Shown: one piece after another, positions 1 to 8,031 of the stretch
Position numbering within the stretch: position 1 is the first letter of the stretch
Layout of the letters: each line of letters opens with the position of its first letter
From: Spirogloea muscicola
Lineage: Eukaryota; Streptophyta; Zygnematophyceae; Spirogloeales; Spirogloeaceae
Assembly: GCA_009602725.1 (NCBI GenBank)
Contig: WELB01000125.1
Location: forward strand, 94,160 to 114,383
DNA length: 20,224 bases
Reading direction: 5' to 3'
Translations under genes and position numbers: made by a program
The notes under the pieces: model-generated
The model's database searches: none
Told to the model about the DNA's origin: nothing
What the model saw: the letters and a program-made list of their open reading frames with translations, nothing else

Positions 1-897
1 CTGGCTCCGCTGCGTGCGGCGGCGGCGGCGGCTGCGGCGGCGGCGGCGGCGGCGGCGGCTGCGGAGGCAGTCGCTGAGTCTGCCAGTTGGGTCTGCGTCT
101 TTCGCAAAGCAGGGCCCCCTCATCGAGGTGCTGACGCTGACGCTGGCGCTGGCGCTGGCGTTGACGACGCTGCTGTGCCCCTGACGCTGACTCTGATTCT
201 TGGGCCTGAGCAGGAGCGGCGGAGGGAGCTTGCGGGGAACATCAACTGCGGCAACGGCTGCTCCTCCGACTTCACGCCGCCGGGCCTCGGGGCCTGCTTC
301 CTCTGCGCGGTGAGCGCCTCGTTGGTCTTGAGAATGTGCAATGGAGGCTTGCTCTAAGGGGCGTGCGGCAGCCTGTAGTACTGCTGGCTGTGTGGTGCTG
401 GGGCGGCACGAAGGGCCTCGCCCATTGCTGATATATCGTCCCCCGTCTGTCTGTCTCGTCCTCTCTCCTCCCCACGAGTCAGCACGTACAACCCTCTACG
501 TGCTGACTCGTGGTCACTGAGCGGGTCAGCTAAGCAGCAGGTGATGTACGTCTGTCAATGTGCATGCCTTTGAACTTGGTTACTCAGGTCCTCCATCACT
601 CACCACAAACTCCATCCCCGTCCTCTCTTGCCCCCTTCTCTCCTCCTCTCTCTCCTTCTTCCTCCTCTCCCTTATCTCTATCTTTTTACCCCCCTTCCTT
701 TCCTTCTCCCTACCTTCTCCCTCTTTCTGGCTGGCTTGATTTGGCAGAGCTTCACGGTACCATCAGGAGAGGGGTCGGGCACTGGCGTGAGCAAGTCGCG
801 TGGCTCATACTACAAGACGAGCACGTGCAAGTCGGCCTACTGCGCGCACATTGGCAAGAAGACCCTGCCCCAGGTCCGCCAGACATACCGGCGGTAG
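1..897 (+). CDS. 3' part of an unrecognised cysteine-containing protein gene (5' end outside the window)
   Basis: Two exons can be supported. The upstream exon is open in frame 1 from the window edge to 309 and ends at GCG|gtgagc. The last exon is 748-897 after ttggcag|, ending in TAG. Both junctions are phase 0, so the frame carries through. The upstream exon starts with an Ala run (GCG tract), then a low-complexity Asp/Ala/Gly stretch, then the segment GNINCGNGCSSDF and ACFLCA. The last exon encodes SFTVPSGEGSGTG, then YYKTSTCKSAYCAHIGKK and a basic end, QVRQTYRR. The cysteines are spaced C-x3-C-x11-C-x2-C, then C-x4-C after 26 residues, which could be zinc or disulfide ligands (inference). 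An alternative acceptor, gagcag| near 213, would make the upstream part intronic, so the N-terminus is uncertain. No family was recognised. The final exon is the most secure part. Confidence 0.5.
16..60 (+). repeat. GCG trinucleotide tract
   Basis: A nearly pure GCG/GCT run encodes about 15 alanines in the open frame of the first gene. It could be part of a poly-Ala N-terminal region or a 5' untranslated repeat. Such tracts are prone to slippage and sequencing error. Confidence 0.85.
472..513. repeat. Perfect 17-bp inverted repeat with 8-nt loop, inside an intron
   Basis: The arm at 472-488 (CCACGAGTCAGCACGTA) is followed by an 8-base loop (489-496) and its exact reverse complement at 497-513. 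It lies in the 310-747 intron of the first gene. A 17-bp stem without a mismatch is far beyond chance for intronic DNA. It could be a small foldback element, a structured intronic RNA or a sequence-assembly artefact. No open frame or target-site duplication is visible around it. Confidence 0.9.
598..735 (+). other. Long pyrimidine-rich tract before a 3' splice site
   Basis: About 140 bases are almost entirely C and T (ctc, tcc and ttc runs), ending just before the ttggcag acceptor at 741-747. This supports 748 as the start of the last exon of the first gene. The tract is much longer than the short polypyrimidine tracts elsewhere in the window and may have grown by microsatellite expansion. 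The in-frame Ser/Pro-rich reading through it is not taken as coding. Confidence 0.6.
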
Positions 898-1531
898 AGC
901 CATTATGGGCTGGTCACGTGCCGGGCTGTGGAACCTGGCCTTCCTCAGAGGCAGCGGCGCAGGCTGGAGTTAGAGGCGCATGCGAAAGGGGTTGGCAGGC
1001 ACTCACTGCCGCCCAACGCGCTGAGGTGGACTGTGAGTGAGAGCTGCAAGCAGCGTGCTATGGTCTTACACCAATGCACATGGACAGAGGTGCGCAAGCA
1101 GTGCCATGGAGCCTGGGCCAGAAGAGCTGATGAGCATGTTATTAGGGTGTGTTGCTGTAATGTACCAGCCAGGCACCCCGGAGGACTGTTTTTCATGGCA
1201 GCGAAGTATCTTGGCTGATGCCAGCACAAACAAGGGCATTCAATCGCTTAGTTCGGCAAAGCCATGTTGCATTTTCCTTCTTGCAATGTAGAGGCGAGAA
1301 GGTAGTGACGAAGGAAGGTGTTGAGCTTGGCGGCGTTCTCCCACTACCATCGGCCTCCTGCTCAAGGCGACATGGATGCATACAGCTGCTGCAGGGGTGG
1401 CGTCACCCCTGATGAGCAAAAGCCACACTGCACGAATGCTTGTACAAATCGAAGCACTCGCACATGATGAGCAAATTATCATGAGGGTTACCATGGTACA
1501 AGCCCCGGCATGACATTGTAACAAAAAATAA
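898..1531. other. Convergent 3' spacer, no gene seen
   Basis: This lies between the TAG of the plus-strand Cys gene and the TGA of the minus-strand RING-IBR-RING ligase. It should hold both 3' untranslated regions. TGTAA at 1156-1160 (plus) and TTACA at 1066-1070 (TGTAA on minus) would fit the green-algal polyadenylation pentamer. A five-base motif is expected by chance about once per kilobase, so these are suggestions only. The short open frames here overlap on both strands and show no recognisable domain. Confidence 0.5.
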
Positions 1532-4500
1532 TCAGTCCAAGGGCCGTGTTCTTTTCAGTGTAGGTTGCAAGTTCTCTGGAGGTCCTACTGGCTTATCGAA
1601 TCTGGCTGCGCTTGGTAGGAGCTCATCGTTGAGAGCTGTCTCCTTGGCCTTCTTAACAACCATGGTCTCGTCCTCCTGCAAGAGGTTATGCAATGACATA
1701 CAATGTGCAGCTGAGATGAGAGGCTTAGAGAATAGAGTGAGAGATTAAACTCTTGCTTGTTCAGGATATGTTGCATGCTTGCCAAGATTGAGGGTTAGGC
1801 GGAGGTACCCTCCATCTTGCTGCGCAAAGATAAGAACAACAAGTATACAACTATGCATGGCGGAATGCCGAGGGCTAATCTCTGATACACATGCATGCAA
1901 CCAGCAGGGGTCCACTCGGCATCAAGTTGCTGCGTGGACCTTGTAAAACAGCGGGCACTTCTTGCAGCTACCGCAGGGGTCGCATGGATTCAAAGGATGC
2001 TGCAGATCCAGCACACTGGATGAGCCCTATACCTTCTCAACCATCATACATCGATTTACTTTGGCATGCACTGCCACAAGAGAGCCTACTGTGCACAACA
2101 CTCCTCAGCGCAAAGTAACAAACAGATTTCACCTGGCAGAAGTGATTGTAGTCTTTAACCGGCTCCCTGCAGACATAACACATGTATCGCATACAGCGAC
2201 ATACAACCTGCACTCACCACAGCTTGTGGACAAGCCTCATCCACTTGTTTCATAATTGTAGCAGAAATTTTCGTGGATGACTATTTCATGATGCAGGGAA
2301 GCTGGTGCTTGGTCTGTGAAGATTGTAGGTATGTCTGCCCTCATCTGTTGCCACCATGTACTGAACACGTGAGGCTGATACTCTTAGAGTCCCTGGCTAA
2401 CAAACCAGCGCAAAAAGTAATGGCAGCATTGCCTTGTTGCAGCCATCACTCTTGATGAGTTCAGCAGAGCAGTGAGGGCACTGTCGGACCAAAGCTTTCG
2501 TCATTAGCTGCAGAAGCAATTTACAGCTTCATTTAGAAACCATCCTCAAAGGGTCCACATATCTGGCAGAGAAAGGTATGAAGAAGTAGAAGAAGCACAA
2601 AAATATAAGAAGACGGACAGCGAGGAGTAGAAGAAGTATAAAAAGTAGGCTACTAAGATATGGTGGATTGGACCTAAGCAACAGGTATATCCTGTTAAAA
2701 ACATTATGCCAAGGTCAGGATGCAAGGTCCAGGAACAGAAAGCCATACCTCTTCAATCTTTGTCCTCACATCAGTCTCACTTTTCTGTGAATACACAAGG
2801 GAACTCTTTGATAAGCACAAGCAAACTTGCAAACACATTACAAAGATGAGCTAATTTCAGGACTCGACTGCAAATCAACCCCAGCCCCTTGCGCCCTCAC
2901 TGCATGCTCATCATGATTACCCTAGCATATGGCTTCTCAAGATTTCGACCACTTATGCTCGGACAATTAATACCAATATGTCCCACACAACAGAATCTTA
3001 GGATCTGCCAGAGCTTGTCTCAGCGAGCAATACTTGCCAAGGGTTACCTTCTCAATCTCTTCGCAGCGGAATGGTAAGTGACTCGCCTCTCTGCATTGCC
3101 TGCAAGAGGACTGCCCATCAACTTTGTAGAAATGAATGATAGCCTGTACAGGGCAGTCTGTTTCCAATATGGCCATACAAGTCACTCTCAGATCTACACA
3201 AAGTCCTCATGTACACTACGTCCTTATATTTACCTAGCAAGTGCGTCATCAAGAGCAGGGGTTGCATTATTGATGGCCCACTGACATCTTCCAACCACAA
3301 CGCGAATATTGCCATCAGCCAAATGCACAAGTCACTAGATCGACCAAGCATGACTCATTGAACAACAAAGAGGGATTTGGACCTTCAGGCAAGATTGATT
3401 GGGACAGTCCAAGACTCTCTGGTCCTCATGGAGCTCCACTGCAAAGTCACAGAAGGGGCAGTACACCTGCAAATACATGTCAAAAGGGCGTCGCAGTCAC
3501 TGAGCACAACCGAGACAAAGTGCAGACCATGCTTACCATGGTTGACCAATTGCTGTGTGCAGTAGAGTAGCTGCACTGTTCAGCACACAAGTGCTCCACA
3601 ACAAGAGCTCGAACACATGATAAGGGGCATACCAGACCAACAAGGCCCGCCTGTTGAATTGCAAACTGGGCCTGCCGCTGCTCGTACTTGTCGAGGATGT
3701 CAGCAGGTAGGGCTCGCCTGACCTGCTCCAAAGCAAGACACTGTCACCAGCCACGAATACATATCGCAGAAGAGACAGGCTGAAGGTGCTACTGAATGCC
3801 ACATATGCTGGAGCAAGACCGCATATTTCTTCATGCATTTGCTATGACAAGAAACTTGGTGGTGATTGGGCCTATACACATATTCTGCGAATGCCACTTG
3901 ACTGACCTCGGCACCAGGAAAGAACTCGACACAACCATCTGTTGCCATGCAGGGCAGAGCTCCAGTGGCTGACATCCCGCCAAAAGTGGACTCTTCAATC
4001 CTTCTCCTCAGGCAACCAAAGCAGAAGAGATGACCATCTGCACACTGCAACCAGGAGCATCCAGTAGAGCTATATACTTCAACTTGTGTTTCTTCTCGCT
4101 TACTGCAGGGTGTCAAAGGAGTGACATCACAAACAGAGGTTGGTTACCAATGCTATTAGTGCTTCTTAAATGTGGCCTTACTTGCACCATATCCTCAAAA
4201 GAGAACTCGCCACAGCAGCAGCCGCACTCTATGTGCTGACTTTCCTTCTCGTACTGCTCTTCGTTGTATCGCTTTGCCAGCTGCATGTCACGCAGCTCTT
4301 GATCCTTGACATACAACCTCTGCAGCGCTGACCACTCTGCCTCAAAGTGGATACTGATGCGAGGTTCAGTATTGGAGGACATCCTCCTCCTCCGTTTAGT
4401 GAGGACCAGCGGCTTGTTCCTCAGCCACCCCGCAGTGGGTGGCCCTGCAGCAAACAGCAGATACTGAGTAGCTAGCAGCTAGGCACATGACAACAACAGT

Positions 4501-5246
4501 ACCGGAAGGGTTGTAGTAGGTTCAACCTCCGAAGTAAAGTCCCTCAATCAGGTCTTGATAAGTACCAAAACTGTTGCCGTGTTATCACATAGAGCAGGTA
4601 TTAGAGTACCTGCTTCCGTGCCACTTGTTGACGCAGAATATGCTTCGGCCATTCGCTGCAACTCAAGCATCAGTGAGCTGTGTGTCGGAGCTATTCGGCC
4701 TGCATGCGCCTTGAGCGCTCTCCTCAAGTCCGCTTTGGATATCGTTGGAAACTCGTTGGACAGCGTCAACAAGCACCAGTCGGCGTAAGGCTGCCCGGCT
4801 TCGGGCGGCGGCGGCTCGATCCTGAAGAGCTCCTCCTTGTTGAGCAGTCCAGGGCCTGTCTGCCCGTCGCCAGCTTGTGCTTCATGAAGGCCTTCAGCTG
4901 CAGAGACCTCCTGAGGTGGTATCGGGCAGTCACCACTGAGGAACCTCTCGAGCACAACCTCCAGAGCCGCCTGCAGAGGAAGGCTGTCCATGGCGGCCGA
5001 CAAGTGCATCCGGGCGGCCTCGCATGTGAGCGTCGGGAAGATGGCCACGAGGGTCTCTATGGCGTCGTGCAGGTCCTCGGCGGGCGAACGATGCTGCGCC
5101 ATTGCGGCCTCGCGATGGTCGTCCAGGAGGTCGATGACGGCCGGGGCGGCACGCTCCACGACGTAGACGTCCGGCAGCTCCGGCGGGGTCCCGGACGAGC
5201 TCGCGCGTCGTCGCTGGCCGGCCGTCTCGGCGCCGGCGACCTCCAT
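1532..5246 (-). CDS. RNF216: RNF216/TRIAD3-type RING-IBR-RING E3 ubiquitin-protein ligase, complete
   Basis: Eleven exons on the minus strand: 5246-4610, 4444-4182, 4044-3907, 3722-3642, 3466-3383, 3110-3048, 2784-2749, 2507-2433, 2207-2133, 1999-1940, 1675-1532. They total 1656 nt, or 551 aa, with every junction in phase. The N-terminus has two CUE/UBA-like helical stretches (about 62-103 and 155-196). RING1 (about 286-341) includes IECGCCCGEFSFEDMVQ and CADGHLFCFGC. The IBR domain (about 376-417) begins YCPFCDFAVEL. RING2 (about 444-483) carries the candidate catalytic Cys457 in SDGCNK. A Cys-rich tail, HPLNPCDPCGSCKKCPLF, follows, as in RNF216. RBR ligases take ubiquitin from E2 onto the RING2 cysteine as a thioester, then pass it to substrate. 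The family match is read from conserved motif order. ATG 5246 is the first in-frame methionine; the frame stays open upstream to a TAG near 5480, so a longer N-terminus through another exon is possible. Substrate is unknown. Confidence 0.92.
2208..2432 (-). other. GC-AG intron in the RNF216-like gene
   Basis: Intron 8 of the ligase begins with GC rather than GT (AACAAG|gcaatg) and ends gtgcag|GTTGTA. Homology fixes the junction: joining the flanking exons gives SDGCNK-VVCRC, which keeps the C-x4-C spacing of RING2, while reading on gives an unrelated sequence and a stop. No GT within several bases of the boundary gives this product. The last exon bases AAG are typical for GC donors. All other introns placed in this gene are GT-AG. 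Confidence 0.82.
2749..2784 (-). other. 36-nt microexon linking IBR to RING2
   Basis: This exon encodes only KSETDVRTKIEE, between cacag| and |gtatgg, and is phase 0 on both sides. It lies in the IBR-RING2 linker of the RNF216-like ligase, where family members carry an acidic and basic helix. Because 36 is a multiple of three, skipping would delete 12 residues without a frameshift. Confidence 0.8.
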
Positions 5247-5510
5247 GAGCGCTCGCACGAGGCGCGGCTCGTTGCCACGGCAAGTCTCATTGAGAGCGCC
5301 TCCGCCGGGCACCGGCAGCGCCACCGACGTCCGCAACGGCCGCGGGAAGGCCTCCGTCTTCCACGCCGCAAGACTCGCGCTGGTCTCCCGGCGCTCGCTC
5401 GCGCCGCCGCGGCGGCCGCAGCCGCCGCCGTGCTCGATTTGGCTTTCGTCTCGTCGCCGCCACCGCCGTTGATATGGTACCTAGCCGTCGATGACGAAGG
5501 CTTCTGCCTT

Positions 5511-5559
<49 letters not shown>
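5511..5559. repeat. CCG/GGC trinucleotide tract
   Basis: About 16 uninterrupted CCG triplets lie roughly 265 bp upstream of the ligase ATG. They read as poly-Gly on minus and poly-Pro on plus, and both strands stay open through them, so the long ORFs crossing this tract are not evidence of coding. It is most likely 5' untranslated or promoter sequence of the ligase gene. Confidence 0.85.
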
Positions 5560-5741
5560 AGGAGGCCTTGGACGAGGGCCGCGGCGGGGAGAGCTCGCCG
5601 GAACTGCAGGTAGCGGAAGTCAAGCGGAAGCCGAGCGGCGAACGATCAGCCGACGGTCGACTCCCCGTGGGAGCAGGGAATTCACCGGATTCTTAGTCGG
5701 TGGACTCCCATGCAGCCGGGTCGCTAGCGCAGGTGTACCGC

Positions 5742-5894
5742 ATGCGCTTGGCCGTCTCGCTGCAGAGGTCTATGGCCCGCGCGCTGCACCAGCGTGCTGG
5801 CAGAGCCCTCGCTGCTGCCTCTGGCTCAGGCCAGGGGACCCGCTTCCAGGAACCCAGTCTCTCTGACCTGAGGCTGCTTAGCAGGGGTTACTGA
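5742..5894 (+). CDS. Doubtful 50-codon ORF with a presequence-like N-terminus
   Basis: An ATG-started frame encodes MRLAVSLQRSMARALHQRAG, an Ala/Ser/Gly stretch, and ends LSRGY. The N-terminus has many Arg, Ala, Ser and Leu and no acidic residues, like a mitochondrial targeting peptide. No donor splice site clearly continues it and no family was recognised. It may be a tiny gene, the first exon of a gene I could not assemble, or chance. Confidence 0.2.
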   Translation: MRLAVSLQRSMARALHQRAGRALAAASGSGQGTRFQEPSLSDLRLLSRGY

Positions 5895-5965
5895 GTGCTT
5901 CGTAGCTGCTTCGTTTCTTTTCTGTGCTTGTTATTAGTGCTTCCCCTGGCCCCTTCTCGTCCTTC

Positions 5966-6000
5966 GTACAATCTTATTTGGGCTGGCTTTTTCCAGCCCC
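5966..6000 (+). repeat. Degenerate dispersed repeat, copy 1
   Basis: GTACAATC, then TTTGGGCTGGCTT, then CCAGCC. It matches the copy at 7303-7333 at most positions with small gaps and shares a T-rich flank. The minus-strand readings of copies 1 and 2 of the family also resemble each other (PAQIRL versus PAQTRL), which suggests a common ancestral sequence. Confidence 0.5.
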
Positions 6001-6467
6001 TATCCTCAATGGGCGGGCCCTTCTTCGATTCTTGGCCGCACTTGCTACTCGTGGTTGCGTCCGTTTCAACAGCTTCTTCTCTCCTCTCAGTGGCTTCACA
6101 GCCCTCCCCCTTCGAAGTCCCACTTTCTCTCCTTGGAAAAGGGTAGCTACGCACTCCAGCCGGACATGCGTGTGGAGAAGCCCCTTTCTTGACTGGAGCT
6201 AGGGTGGCATGAAGGGGTTGAGGAGGTGATTGGGCATGCAATGGTCTTGCATGCAATCAACAAAAGATACTGGTTGGCAAGGGAGAAAAGTTTTTCCCCA
6301 TTTTTGGGGGAATGGCTGTGAGGTATGGAGGCGACGGCTGTGAAAGAGAAAGTGGCTCTCCCATAAAGGGGCGAGGCTTGTGAAAGGACAGGCGGAAAAG
6401 TATTGACAAGGTCCGAAGGGGCCTGGAAGCAGCAAAAAAGAAAGAAGAACTCTTCCGGTAGAGGGTG

Positions 6468-6614
6468 ATGGCTGTGGAAGAAGAAGCACACAGCGAAGCA
6501 CACCGCTACGCAAGTGGCTACTGCAAATGGTTGCTCAACCTGTCGCGCTGGCCATTGATGTTGACGGAGCATGTGAGAGTTGAGCGATACCCGCTGCTGA
6601 GGCCAGCAAGGTAA
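6468..6614 (+). CDS. Doubtful 48-aa ORF ending at a strong splice-donor-like site
   Basis: An ATG-started frame begins MAVEEEAHSEAHRYASGYCK and continues with a Trp/Leu-rich part to LLRPAR. Its end overlaps AAG|gtaagc at 6611, a near-consensus 5' splice site, so it could be a first exon of 143 nt. A possible acceptor is tatcag| near 6674, which would give a very short intron. No family was recognised, and the reading is too short to rule out chance. Confidence 0.2.
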   Translation: MAVEEEAHSEAHRYASGYCKWLLNLSRWPLMLTEHVRVERYPLLRPAR

Positions 6615-6880
6615 GCAGCCCAGCATTGATGCCTCTGGGTTGCTCACTCACGTGTTCTGCATGCGCCTATCAGGCTCGCTCCACCATTCCCAAGCTTTCG
6701 CAGTGCAGTTGCGAGCAGGCCGCGCTTTAGCTGTCAATTCTGGCTCTTGCCCTGGTAGTACTCTTCCGGCACGCTACTCTGCATTGCAGCTGCTGGACAG
6801 AGCTTGTTGAGGACCCATTTCTAATAGCCACATAAGTAGCTGTGTCGTTTAGCACTTTCCGGCCCCCTTCAACCTTGCCC

Positions 6881-6907
6881 AGTCTTGTTTGAGCTGGCCT
6901 TTCATAG
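6881..6907 (+). repeat. Degenerate dispersed repeat, copy 2 (diverged)
   Basis: AGTCTTGTTTGAGCTGGCCT, then TTCATAG. It aligns with the copy at 5966-6000 (CTTATTTGGGCTGGCTT) and has a similar cytosine- and thymine-rich flank. It is the weakest of the three copies. Confidence 0.35.
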
Positions 6908-7302
6908 ATCTTTGGCCCCAATTAGGAAACAGCTTTGAGACAGTAACCCCGAGCAGCAGCTGCAAGTCAGAGTGGAATGCAGCCAAATAAGTGTCACTAT
7001 GCTTGAACATCTTCTTCTTCTTCGTGGACCTTAATCAAACAGCGGCCTGCCTGCAAGTGCGCAATGCAGGCAGACGCCTGGGAGCGCTTGTGCAAGACTG
7101 TCAGGCGCACTTGGAAAACCTAAGCGAGGTTGCTGCAGCGGGGTTGCTCTCAGTCCCCTCGGCACATCTGACTTCTCATTGCTGCCATGGAGCTACTAAA
7201 AGCGCCCAGTTTGCCTGGCCTGTGGCTCCGCTAAGCCTGGCCACGACAAGGCAGCTCTCCTGCTTCTCCTCTCTTTACCTGCTTGTCCTCATCTTCTGTC
7301 CA

Positions 7303-7333
7303 GTACAATCCTTTGGGTTGGCTTCTCACAGCC
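7303..7333 (+). repeat. Degenerate dispersed repeat, copy 3
   Basis: GTACAATCCTTTGGGTTGGC, then TTCTCACAGCC, closely matching copy 1. A related CACAGCC-type motif recurs in the spacer, for example near 7556 on plus and on minus in 6315-6350. No terminal repeats or coding remnant identify the element. Confidence 0.5.
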
Positions 7334-7723
7334 ATTGCCTTACTTGGAAGAGCAATTTTCTTTCCGGCGACTCGTCTTCTGGGCTGGCTAACTGCAGTAC
7401 CTGCCTTCTATCAAAAAAAGCTGCTCTTCTTCTTCCGACTTGCGGCAACTAACGAGAGGTTTCCAACTGATTATTACCGAGAAAGGTTTGGGAAAGCGCT
7501 ACTCGGCAGCTTAGGACCTCGTCACAACTTGACGAGCTGGCTGTTCTTGTTCGCTCACAGCCCTCAGCCCCCTAGGATGAGCTTACTTCTCCTGCTGTGC
7601 ATACACAGCCACATGTCACGATTACACAGCCCAGATGTATGCTGCTTTATGGAGGCTCTGGGCTTTGTCCCTTCTCTGACCCAAGGTTCACTCGCGATTG
7701 GCAGGCCTTTGGCAAGTATTTGG

Positions 7724-7984
7724 CTAGCGATTACAGCCGCATTTGTGGGTCGTTGGCGCCTGGAGAGCCCCGGGCACGAGTACAGCCTCCGCGCCTGGCA
7801 TCCGGGCGCTCGCTGCGGCGCCATTTGCGGCGCGGGAGGCGGCGACGGGCCGCGCGCAGGCCGCTGGCTCTGGCGACGAGGCCCAGAGCTCCTGCGGCGG
7901 CGGCGGTGCCTCCGGCAGAGCCGGCAGGCCGCCGTTGCCGGTCGTCAGCCGGCTCGGCTCGGGGGCGGGCGTTCCAGCCGCCAT
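7724..7984 (-). CDS. Doubtful divergent ORF next to the ABC-F gene
   Basis: An ATG-started minus frame of 86 codons begins MAAGTPAPEPSRLTTGNGGL and is Ala/Pro-rich. It starts only 47 bp from the ABC-F ATG, in the opposite direction. It could be the first exon of a divergently transcribed gene, but all frames are open in this GC-rich stretch and I found no following exon. More likely it is ABC-F promoter or 5' untranslated sequence. Confidence 0.15.
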   Translation of the reverse strand: MAAGTPAPEPSRLTTGNGGLPALPEAPPPPQELWASSPEPAACARPVAASRAANGAAASARMPGAEAVLVPGALQAPTTHKCGCNR

Positions 7985-8002
7985 AGTGTTTAGGATTCCG
8001 GG

Positions 8003-8012
8003 TTTAGGGTTA
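8003..8012 (+). promoter_or_regulatory. Telo-box (TTTAGGGTTA) just upstream of the ABC-F start
   Basis: TTTAGGGTTA, read TAACCCTAAA on minus, is 19 bp before the ATG, with a degenerate TTTAGGATT 13 bp earlier. In land plants the AAACCCTAA telo-box is common near transcription starts of genes for the translation machinery. An ABC-F protein that acts on ribosomes would fit that class (inference). It is a single short unit, not a telomere. Confidence 0.45.
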
Positions 8013-8031
8013 CGCCGGCGGAGGCGGCCTC

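Larger units (their letters stand above)
5247..8031. other. 2.8-kb divergent intergenic region
   Basis: This lies between the start codons of the minus-strand ligase and the plus-strand ABC-F gene, so it should contain both promoters and 5' untranslated regions. It holds a long CCG tract (5511-5559), at least three copies of a degenerate repeat (near 5966, 6881 and 7303), a telo-box close to the ABC-F start and several doubtful small ORFs listed separately. The two ends are very GC-rich, and the middle (about 5880-7760) is T-rich on plus and lower in GC. No conserved domain was recognised in any frame. Confidence 0.5.

Noticed and set aside
558-1040. 160-codon plus-strand frame rich in Ser and Pro
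   Set aside because: It crosses a long pyrimidine tract and the last exon of the Cys gene in another frame; composition explains it.
5057-5623. 188-codon minus-strand frame with poly-Gly and poly-Ala
   Set aside because: It is out of frame with the ligase over the same bases, has no ATG at its start, and consists mostly of repeat-encoded Gly, Ala and Arg.
4680-5696. 338-codon plus-strand open frame with a poly-Pro run
   Set aside because: It is antisense to the RNF216-like first exon, whose CUE-like sequence and phased splicing are convincing. It stays open because of GC-rich sequence and the CCG tract.
7283-7993. 236-codon plus-strand frame
   Set aside because: It does not start at ATG, begins within a degenerate repeat and runs into GC-rich promoter sequence of the ABC-F gene. 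No domain or splice support is visible.
8003-8012. Interstitial telomere
   Set aside because: There is one unit of TTTAGGG with a degenerate neighbour, not a tandem array; a telo-box is the better description.
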